The notes below the pieces were generated by a model. The model worked only from the letters and a program-made list of their open reading frames with translations. It did not search any database and was not told the DNA's origin. A stretch of 24,435 nucleotides of DNA from JAMCRD01 sp964633405 (GTDB lineage Bacteria > Patescibacteriota > Minisyncoccia > UBA6257 > Colwellbacteraceae), in the NCBI GenBank assembly GCA_964633405.1, contig CAZWFV010000007.1, positions 1 to 24,435 on the forward strand, written 5' to 3'. Both the position numbers and the translations under genes were made by a program. This document shows, piece after piece, positions 14,824 through 20,403 of this stretch. Positions within the stretch are counted from its first letter, which is position 1. The number at the start of each line of letters is the position of its first letter.

Positions 14824-15465
14824 TTACTTCTTATCAAATATTTCTCCCTTGTACACCCAGACTTTTATGCCGATGGCACCGTAAGTGCAGAATGCAGTTG
14901 CTTCACCGTAGTCTATGTTTGCTCTTAATGTAGACAAGGGGAGTTTGCCTTTGGCCAGCCACTCGGTTCTAGCTATCTCGCTGCCGTTTAACCGTCCGGC
15001 GATCTGCACTTTCGCTCCTTGAACCTCGCGGTGCTGGAAGAACGACTCTAGGGATTTCTTCATGACTCTCCTGAAGGGAGTGCGCTTCTCTATGTCCCAG
15101 GCCATGTTCTGAGCTGCGACTTGAGCTGAAAGCTCGGTGCGCTTAAGTTCTTCGACGTTAAGGCTGAGGTTTGTCTTAGCCTTTAACACCTTCTCTATGG
15201 CCTTACTTAATTCTTCGATACCTTTCCCTCCCCGACCTATTATCAGCCCTGGACGGCTGGCTTTGATCGATATCTTGTATCGATCGCTTAAACGTTCTAT
15301 CTCGATCTTGGCCACTCCGGCTTGACCGATCTTCTTCATAATGACGTCGCGGACCTTCTCGTCCTCCTCTAACCAGGCAGCCATGTTCTTTGTGGACAGC
15401 CACTTGGTATCCCAACCCTTGGTGATACCTAAACGATATGAATCCGGTCTTATCTTCTGTGCCAT
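14824..15465 (-). CDS. rpsC: Small-subunit ribosomal protein uS3
   Basis: Lines the mRNA entry channel with uS4 and uS5. The 213-residue length is normal. It begins MAQKIRPDSYRLGITKGWDTKW, has the KH-type RNA-binding loop RPGLIIGRGGKGIEELSKAI, and the C-terminal domain with GAKVQIAGRLNGSEIARTEW and ANIDYGEATAFCTYGAIGIKVWVYKGE. It begins 7 bases after rplV. No anomaly seen. Confidence 0.97.
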   Translation of the reverse strand: MAQKIRPDSYRLGITKGWDTKWLSTKNMAAWLEEDEKVRDVIMKKIGQAGVAKIEIERLSDRYKISIKASRPGLIIGRGGKGIEELSKAIEKVLKAKTNLSLNVEELKRTELSAQVAAQNMAWDIEKRTPFRRVMKKSLESFFQHREVQGAKVQIAGRLNGSEIARTEWLAKGKLPLSTLRANIDYGEATAFCTYGAIGIKVWVYKGEIFDKK

Positions 15466-15472
15466 TCTTTAT

Positions 15473-15988
15473 CTATATTGCTTTCCTACGAAACACCCGC
15501 CTAAAGAACCCTGGACTCTTAGTCTCCTTTTTCTCCTGTATTGGCTTCTCAACCTCGGGTTTTTTGGCCTTACCCCGACGCTCGTCCTTACGTTCCTTCT
15601 TGACTTTCTTTTCCACCTTGGTCAAATCGAATCGATTCGGCTTCGGCGACGCTGACTCGGCCAGCACAAGTGTTACGTGGCTCATCTTCTTGTGTATCGG
15701 CGTTGCCCTACCCTGTGCCCGGGGCAGGATCCTCTTCATCATCGGCCCCTGGTCGACCAATACGGTCTTGACGACGAGATTGTTGACGTTCATGCCCGCA
15801 GTCTTTGCATTCGATGCAGCCGAACGAAGCAGCTTCGTTATGGGATCGGCCGGCCGCGACGTAACGGCGGTAAGCTGGGCCAGAGCTTCGTCTATCTGCA
15901 TGCCCCTTATAAGGTTGGCGACTAAGCGCACTTTCCTCGGCGCTATAGACAAATTCTTCAATCTGACTCTGGTTTCGTTTACAGCCAT
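15473..15988 (-). CDS. rplV: Large-subunit ribosomal protein uL22 with a basic C-terminal extension
   Basis: uL22 lines the nascent-peptide tunnel. The globular part with LSIAPRKVRLVANLIRGM and the long tunnel hairpin (DQGPMMKRILPRAQGRATPI, then SHVTLVL) are complete, unlike the tunnel loop of uL23 in the same cluster. The core ends near residue 112. A further 55 or so residues follow, dominated by Lys, Glu and Arg and ending GFFRRVFRRKAI, giving 171 in total against about 113 usual. The tail is probably disordered and may contact surface rRNA. Starts 3 bases after rpsS. Confidence 0.95.
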   Translation of the reverse strand: MAVNETRVRLKNLSIAPRKVRLVANLIRGMQIDEALAQLTAVTSRPADPITKLLRSAASNAKTAGMNVNNLVVKTVLVDQGPMMKRILPRAQGRATPIHKKMSHVTLVLAESASPKPNRFDLTKVEKKVKKERKDERRGKAKKPEVEKPIQEKKETKSPGFFRRVFRRKAI

Positions 15989-15991
15989 TGG

Positions 15992-16342
15992 TTATTTCTT
16001 ATTATTTCCTCCGGGGACTGCGGTCTTGGCGGCTTGAGACGCTGCCTTCTGGGCCTCTGCGGCCTTGGTCTCCAATTCCTTCTGGATCTTGCCGCCATGC
16101 CTCAAAAACTTACGGGTCGGCGAGAATTCACCCAGATGGTGCCCGACCATTTCCTCGACAATGGTGACAGCCACAAAATCCTTGCCGTTATGGACACCGA
16201 AGGTGAAGCCTACCATTTCTGGGGATACCTCAGAGTCGCGGCTCCAGGTCTTGATGACTGTTTTGGCGTCCGGTTTCAAACCCGAGATTTTCTTCAACAG
16301 GCGTTGATCGACATATGGTCCTTTTTTGCTGCTTCTGCTCAT
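15992..16342 (-). CDS. rpsS: Small-subunit ribosomal protein uS19 with an Ala/Lys-rich tail
   Basis: 30S-head protein that contacts the 50S through bridge B1. The standard core is MSRSSKKGPYVDQRLLKKI, VIKTWSRDSEVSPEMVGFTFGVHNGKDFVAVTI, EEMVGHHLGEFSPTRKFLRHGG. After about residue 92 a low-complexity tail (KAAEAQKAASQAAKTAVPGG...) extends it to 116. It lies 1 base after rplB and 3 before rplV. Confidence 0.96.
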   Translation of the reverse strand: MSRSSKKGPYVDQRLLKKISGLKPDAKTVIKTWSRDSEVSPEMVGFTFGVHNGKDFVAVTIVEEMVGHHLGEFSPTRKFLRHGGKIQKELETKAAEAQKAASQAAKTAVPGGNNKK

Positions 16343-16343
16343 C

Positions 16344-17186
16344 TTATTTCTTACGGCTCTTCCTTACACGACGAGAAATAATAAGTCTAGCTGAATACTT
16401 CTTCTTCCTTCTGGTCTTGTGCCCGCCAGTAACCTTGCCCCATAAAGTCTTGGGTCTCTTAGTGCCGCGGGGCTGTTTACCCTCACCGCCCCCATAAGGA
16501 TGGTCAACCGGGTTCATGGCTGTGCCGCGAACGGTAGGACGTATACCCTTCATACGACTGCGTCCGGCCTTTCCGATAGACACCAATATATGGTCAGGGT
16601 TAGATACCTGTCCTATCGAAGCAAAATTGCCCCACAATACCCGACGAATCTCGCCGGACGGCATCTTTAAGTCGGTATAGCCGTCACTCTGGGCCATTAC
16701 CTGAGTCTGGTTGCCGGCGCTACGAACGATCTGACCACCCCTGCCCGGATTAATCTCTATGTTGTGAACGTTGTAACCGACGGGAATATTCTTTAAGGGC
16801 AGACGATTTCCTACCTTAAGTTCGGCGCCATCCGACATAAGTATGGAATCACCAACCCTTATGCCTTCAGGCGCGAGATGATAACGACGATCCCCGTCCT
16901 TATATAGGACGCGCATTATAAAGGCGCTGCGATACGGATCGTACTCCAACGTCTCAACTATGCCCGGAACGTTTATCTTCGTCTGACGGAAGTCCACTTC
17001 GCGGTAAAGTCTCTTAACCCCCCCACCCTGATGACGGACGGTTATGCGACCGCGGTTATTCCTTCCAGCCGGCGACGGCAAACGACGGCGGGATCGCTTC
17101 ATCGGTTTAACATCGGAAAGCAAGCTGTAATCTATTACGCTCATAGAACGACGAGAGGGTGTGTATGGTTTGTAGTGTTTAATCAT
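16344..17186 (-). CDS. rplB: Large-subunit ribosomal protein uL2
   Basis: Essential protein near the peptidyl-transferase centre and subunit bridge B7b. I chose the ATG at 17184-17186 (MIKHYKPYTPSRR, 280 residues, normal length); an in-frame TTG six codons upstream lacks support. Visible landmarks are RNNRGRITVRHQGGGVKRLYR in the N part, the SH3-like middle domain and the C-terminal loop with the conserved histidine: GTAMNPVDHPYGGGEGKQPRG. A 26-base gap separates it from rplW, large for this cluster. Confidence 0.97.
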   Translation of the reverse strand: MIKHYKPYTPSRRSMSVIDYSLLSDVKPMKRSRRRLPSPAGRNNRGRITVRHQGGGVKRLYREVDFRQTKINVPGIVETLEYDPYRSAFIMRVLYKDGDRRYHLAPEGIRVGDSILMSDGAELKVGNRLPLKNIPVGYNVHNIEINPGRGGQIVRSAGNQTQVMAQSDGYTDLKMPSGEIRRVLWGNFASIGQVSNPDHILVSIGKAGRSRMKGIRPTVRGTAMNPVDHPYGGGEGKQPRGTKRPKTLWGKVTGGHKTRRKKKYSARLIISRRVRKSRKK

Positions 17187-17212
17187 GTCTGAATTTCCGA
17201 CCAATATTCGCT

Positions 17213-17464
17213 TTATTGCGGTAAAATGTCAATTTTTTCGCCTGCCTTAAGGGTGACTATCGCCTTCTTCCTGCCAGACTGGTCGGGCTTGCTCAACACG
17301 TTCACCCTCATGACGTGGACGTTATATATCTTTCCGAGCTCCTCTTTGATCTGTTTTGAGTTGGCGCTCTTAGAGACGATAAAAACATACTGACCGGACT
17401 TGGCCATTCCAGCAGCTTTCTCTGTAACCCAAGGTTTTATTATATGTGACTTATTTCCCGCCAT
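17213..17464 (-). CDS. rplW: Large-subunit ribosomal protein uL23 lacking the tunnel beta-hairpin loop
   Basis: uL23 is at the tunnel exit and is the main docking point for SRP and trigger factor. The ATG at 17462-17464, 14 bases inside rplD, gives 83 residues. HIIKPWVTEKA, the helix KQIKEELGKIYNVHVMRVNVL and the last strand KKAIVTLKAGEKIDIL match the family. Between VNVL and KKAIVTL there are only 8 residues; E. coli has 19 there, forming the hairpin that protrudes into the exit tunnel. That loop, with its usual K.KR.G...G pattern, is effectively gone. A TTG upstream at 17488 would add residues without homology. Confidence 0.92.
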   Translation of the reverse strand: MAGNKSHIIKPWVTEKAAGMAKSGQYVFIVSKSANSKQIKEELGKIYNVHVMRVNVLSKPDQSGRKKAIVTLKAGEKIDILPQ

Positions 17465-18083
17465 TGTAATGCTTATCCATGAGATCAAGCGCGCCCTTTT
17501 CTATTATTATCTGCTTATATTTCAATAGGTCGTATACGTTTAGAGCCCTCGCATCCAAGGTTTTTACTCCTTTGATGTTCCTGCTTGCTCGATATATGTT
17601 CGGATTGCTCACTGGGAGTATCAGGGAGCCCATTCTACTGCCGGACAGAGTCTTAAGAATGGCTGCTAGAACCTTTGTCTTCGCTTCTATACCCTCAAGC
17701 GAGTCGACGAACTTTATTTCGTTATCCTTAAAACGGCGAGACAGCACGGCAAATATAGCCAATTGTCTCATCTTCTTGTTCAGCTTTGAGGTTGGATTAC
17801 GGTCGGCATTGGGTCCGTGAGTCACGCCGCCGTGGCGCCACAGAGGCGAGCGGATGGAGCCGTGTCTGGACCTTCCCGTACCTTTCTGTCTCCAAGGTTT
17901 TATACCTCCGCCGGAAACCTCACTCCTGCTCTTGGCGTGAGCGGAGGGGCGGCGGGCATTGTTCTGCTGAGCCAACATAGCTTGATGCACAAGGTCCGAA
18001 TTCCAACGCACCCCGAAAATCCTCTCGGGCAGATCAACGGTTCCGATTTTCTTATTCTCTTTTGTATATAGTTCTGCTGTCAT
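17451..18083 (-). CDS. rplD: Large-subunit ribosomal protein uL4
   Basis: uL4 forms part of the tunnel constriction; in E. coli it also represses the S10 operon by attenuation and translational control. The 210-residue length is normal and the long tunnel loop is intact: KSRSEVSGGGIKPWRQKGTGRSRHGSIRSPLWRHGGVTHGP. The C-terminal part, with KTLDARALNVYDLLKYKQIIIEKGAL, is typical. It starts 1 base after rplC and its end overlaps rplW by 14 bases. A terminator-like hairpin before rplC would be a natural place for autogenous control, but this is inference. Confidence 0.97.
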   Translation of the reverse strand: MTAELYTKENKKIGTVDLPERIFGVRWNSDLVHQAMLAQQNNARRPSAHAKSRSEVSGGGIKPWRQKGTGRSRHGSIRSPLWRHGGVTHGPNADRNPTSKLNKKMRQLAIFAVLSRRFKDNEIKFVDSLEGIEAKTKVLAAILKTLSGSRMGSLILPVSNPNIYRASRNIKGVKTLDARALNVYDLLKYKQIIIEKGALDLMDKHYNGGK

Positions 18084-18084
18084 T

Positions 18085-18531
18085 CTAAATCTTAACCGGC
18101 TTTAGCGACGGGATTATCTCAACGACAGTACCCTTGGTTCCAGGTACAGCCCCCTTAAGGGTAAGGATGTCTTTGTCGCTGTCGACATCGATTATGGTCA
18201 GGTTCTTCAGAGTAACCCTCTGGCCACCCATACGCCCGGCCATGCGCGTGCCCTTCATTACCCTTTGAGGCGCGGTCGCCCCGATGGAACCTGGGGCACG
18301 CCACCTGTTCTTCTGGCCGTGTGTCTTTGGTCCGCCAGCAAAGCCGTGGCGCTTAACAACGCCTTGAAATCCGCGTCCCTTGGAAGTGCCGCTTACCGTA
18401 ACGACATCGCCTGATTTGAATTCATGCCCTTCAGCCTTAGAGACAACCTTAATCAGCGTCACGGCTATAGCGCGGTCGTCTTTCCAAACCTGGGTCATAT
18501 TAATCTTTTTGCCCTTTAGAGCTGCTTTCAT
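18085..18531 (-). CDS. rplC: Large-subunit ribosomal protein uL3 with an internal deletion of about 60 residues
   Basis: uL3 initiates 50S assembly and reaches the peptidyl-transferase centre. The ATG at 18529-18531 gives 148 residues, against about 205-210 in most bacteria. The N-terminal strand pair (KKINMTQVWKDDRAIAVTLIKVV) is joined directly to the segment before TGTSKGKGF-like SGTSKGRGFQGVVKRHGF. The intervening part of about 60 residues is missing. The central extension KNRWRAPGSIGATAPQRVMKG and GRMGGQRVTLKNL are conserved, as is LKGAVPGTKG. The reading frame is continuous, so no frameshift hides the lost part. An in-frame ATG at 18612 would add 27 unrelated residues spanning the terminator-like hairpin and was not chosen. 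Confidence 0.92.
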   Translation of the reverse strand: MKAALKGKKINMTQVWKDDRAIAVTLIKVVSKAEGHEFKSGDVVTVSGTSKGRGFQGVVKRHGFAGGPKTHGQKNRWRAPGSIGATAPQRVMKGTRMAGRMGGQRVTLKNLTIIDVDSDKDILTLKGAVPGTKGTVVEIIPSLKPVKI

Positions 18532-18545
18532 ATTTATAATTTTCA

Positions 18546-18577
18546 CAAATAAAACAACCGGGAGGTCGGTTGCTTTT
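18546..18577 (-). terminator. Terminator-like hairpin or attenuator between rpsJ and rplC
   Basis: The minus strand reads CAACCG, loop ACCTCC, CGGTTG (18572 to 18555). With flanking A and T runs and one G-T pair the stem extends to about 10 base pairs and is followed by TTTTATTT. This is the layout of an intrinsic terminator. It ends about 17 bases before the rplC start, so rplC and the following genes would need read-through or another promoter. I found no convincing promoter between hairpin and ATG, which favours regulated attenuation. Confidence 0.6.
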
Positions 18578-18669
18578 GATTGCTTAAATAAAGCCTTATT
18601 ACCGTCCCTCATCACATCAAACGCGTTCTAGATATTCTATACGGAGGTTTGCGTGCGGGTTATTTAACG

Positions 18670-18703
18670 CTGCTTTAATGCAGGTCTGGTGTATGCTACA
18701 CCA
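18670..18703 (-). other. Two small hairpins at the rpsJ 3' end, in the 164-base rpsJ-rplC gap
   Basis: TGGTGT and ACACCA (18687-18692 and 18698-18703) form a 6-base stem around the rpsJ stop codon. CTGC and GCAG (18670-18673 and 18680-18683) form a second 4-base stem just downstream. Neither is followed by a T run. The rest of the 164-base gap (18532-18695) holds a TATAGAAT-like -10 near 18641-18634 without a good -35, and the terminator-like hairpin. Read together, this is a structured leader for the rplC transcript. Confidence 0.4.
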
Positions 18704-19031
18704 TCTTTATCTCCACGTCTACCCCTGCGGGCAGGCTCAAATCGCGCAACGATTCGATCACCTTGGGAGCTGGTTTTGGAATATCAATGAGACGCTTATG
18801 AATACGCATCTCGAACTGTTCACGAGACCTCTTATGTACGAAAGTGGAACGGTTCACCGTATAACGTTTGAATTCTGTGGGTAGCGGCAATGGTCCAACG
18901 ACAACGGCCCCCAGACGCTGCATGGCATCGATAATCTGCCGGCAAGAGTTGTCGACCAAGCGATGATCGTAAGATCTTATCCTTAAGCGAAGTTTGTCAC
19001 CCTGGATGGTCTCCTTGTCTCTTGTAGCCAT
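18696..19031 (-). CDS. rpsJ: Small-subunit ribosomal protein uS10
   Basis: 30S-head protein that also links ribosomes to NusB/NusG antitermination. The 111-residue protein (usual about 102) has LRLRIRSYDHRLVDNSCRQIIDAM, GPLPLPTEFKRYTVNRSTFVHKRSREQFEMRIHKRLIDI and the C-terminal LPAGVDVEIKM. It sits between tuf and rplC. AAGGA lies 5 bases before the ATG, a rare recognisable ribosome-binding motif here. The 65-base gap after tuf carries a strong hairpin, and the 164-base gap after rpsJ holds further hairpins, so rpsJ may be expressed independently of the rplC string. Confidence 0.96.
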   Translation of the reverse strand: MATRDKETIQGDKLRLRIRSYDHRLVDNSCRQIIDAMQRLGAVVVGPLPLPTEFKRYTVNRSTFVHKRSREQFEMRIHKRLIDIPKPAPKVIESLRDLSLPAGVDVEIKMV

Positions 19032-19063
19032 TTACGTCCTTAGTAATGTACTGTGTCCGTTTA

Positions 19064-19089
19064 GTTGGCCCGTTCTCTGACGGGCCAAC
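19064..19089 (-). other. Perfect 10-base-pair hairpin between tuf and rpsJ, without a T run
   Basis: GTTGGCCCGT (19064-19073) and ACGGGCCAAC (19080-19089) are exact reverse complements separated by six bases. The hairpin begins 8 bases after the tuf stop. Neither strand has a T run after it, so a standard intrinsic terminator is unlikely. RNA processing, protection of the abundant tuf mRNA end, or partial attenuation are possible. Confidence 0.65.
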
Positions 19090-19096
19090 CTCAATC

Positions 19097-20296
19097 CTAC
19101 TTGCTTATCTTTGTTACCACACCCGCACCAACCGTGTGTCCGCCCTCGCGGATAGCAAAGCGCTGCTTTTCCTCCAGCGCGACTGGGGCGACGAGTTTAA
19201 CCGTGAATTTAGCCGTATCGCCGGGCATTATCATCTCCGTGCCCTGGGCAAGAGTAATCTCTCCTGTAACATCGGTAGTCCTGATGTAAAATTGCGGTTT
19301 GTAACCCGTAAATATAGGTGTGTGTCTTCCGCCTTCCTCTTTGCTTAAGACATAGACCTCGGCTTCAAATTCGCTGTGGGGAGTCACTGTACCTGGCTTG
19401 GCTATGACCTGACCGCGCTCGACGTCCTCCTTTTTCAACCCGCGGAGTAAAGCACCGACGTTATCTCCGGCTATAGCTTCATCCAATGTCTTCTGGAACA
19501 TCTCCAGGCCGGTTATAACGGTCTTCTGTGTGGGCCTTAAACCGACTACTTCAACCTCTTCGTTCACTTTTAATTTGCCACGCTCAACCCTCCCGGTCAC
19601 AACCGTTCCCCGTCCTTCAATAGAAAAGATGTCTTCGATCGGCATAAGGAACGGCTTGTCAGTTTCCCTTTTTGGTTCAGGAATATAAGCGTCCAGAGCG
19701 GCAACCAGATCGAGGATCGGCTTAACCGCTGGATCATCAACCGACTTGGCCTCCAAGGCCTTAAGGGCTGAACCTCTTATGACTGGAGCGTTGTCTCCGT
19801 CAAATTGGTATTTCTTCAATAGTTCGCGGACCTCAGACTCAACCAAATCAATAAGTTCAGGGTCATCAACCATATCACACTTGTTCAGGAAAACAATGAT
19901 GTTTGGTACGCCTACCTGGTGGGCAAGCAAGATATGCTCGCGGGTCTGCGGCATTGGGCCGTCAGTCGCAGCGACAACCAAGATAGCACCGTCCATCTGG
20001 GCAGCGCCAGTGATCATGTTCTTTATGTAGTCGGCATGACCGGGGGCGTCTATGTGCGCATAATGACGCTTCTCCGATTCATATTCCGAATGGTGCAGTG
20101 CGATAGTGATGCCACGCGCCCTCTCTTCAGGAGCGTTATCAATCTGATCGACTTTCTCTTCCTTCCTCGCCAGCCCCTTCATGAATAAAACGTGCGTGAT
20201 GGCGGCGGTAAGGGTGGTCTTTCCGTGGTCAACGTGGCCGATTGTACCGACGTTGACGTGCGGCTTCGACCGTGAGAATTTCTCTTTTTCTGCCAT
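19097..20296 (-). CDS. tuf: Elongation factor Tu
   Basis: GTPase that delivers aminoacyl-tRNA to the ribosome. The 399-residue protein has all G motifs: GHVDHGKT at residues 20-27, the effector RGITI, DAPGHADY (Ala in place of the common Cys), NKCDMVDD and the SALKA segment, followed by domains II and III ending VVTKISK. A near-consensus promoter (TTGACA, 17 bases, TACAAT) lies 43 bases upstream, giving a leader of about 35 A-rich bases without a Shine-Dalgarno motif. tuf can thus be transcribed independently of fusA, as expected for a very abundant protein. It is followed by the hairpin at 19064-19089 and rpsJ. Confidence 0.98.
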   Translation of the reverse strand: MAEKEKFSRSKPHVNVGTIGHVDHGKTTLTAAITHVLFMKGLARKEEKVDQIDNAPEERARGITIALHHSEYESEKRHYAHIDAPGHADYIKNMITGAAQMDGAILVVAATDGPMPQTREHILLAHQVGVPNIIVFLNKCDMVDDPELIDLVESEVRELLKKYQFDGDNAPVIRGSALKALEAKSVDDPAVKPILDLVAALDAYIPEPKRETDKPFLMPIEDIFSIEGRGTVVTGRVERGKLKVNEEVEVVGLRPTQKTVITGLEMFQKTLDEAIAGDNVGALLRGLKKEDVERGQVIAKPGTVTPHSEFEAEVYVLSKEEGGRHTPIFTGYKPQFYIRTTDVTGEITLAQGTEMIMPGDTAKFTVKLVAPVALEEKQRFAIREGGHTVGAGVVTKISK

Positions 20297-20338
20297 AGTT
20301 TTTCTTAGTTTTTATTTAAAATTTTCGCGACGCCTATG

Positions 20339-20367
20339 ATTGTATAAGGACTGGAGTATGGTGTCAA
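20339..20367 (-). promoter_or_regulatory. tuf promoter
   Basis: On the minus strand TTGACA (20367 to 20362), a 17-base spacer and TACAAT (20344 to 20339) form a near-perfect sigma70-type promoter in the 107-base gap between fusA and tuf. The predicted start is near 20332, leaving a leader of about 35 bases rich in A (with AAAAATTT-like runs) before the tuf ATG. No terminator was seen after fusA, so read-through is also possible. Confidence 0.85.
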
Positions 20368-20403
20368 CTCTTACTTATCCCCCAAAGCCCTCATCATTAC
20401 AGG

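Noticed and set aside
15438..16037. Long plus-strand open frame (199 codons) across rplV and rpsS
   Set aside because: It is antisense to two certain ribosomal protein genes and its translation has no recognisable domain.
17187..17204. TTG start six codons upstream of rplB
   Set aside because: The ATG at 17184-17186 gives the standard uL2 start and length, and every other gene here uses ATG.
18532..18612. In-frame ATG at 18612 that would extend uL3 by 27 residues
   Set aside because: The added residues do not resemble uL3 and would translate across the terminator-like hairpin; the ATG at 18529-18531 starts with recognisable uL3 sequence.
19064..19089. Intrinsic terminator after tuf
   Set aside because: The stem is strong but neither strand has a T run downstream, so it is listed only as a hairpin.
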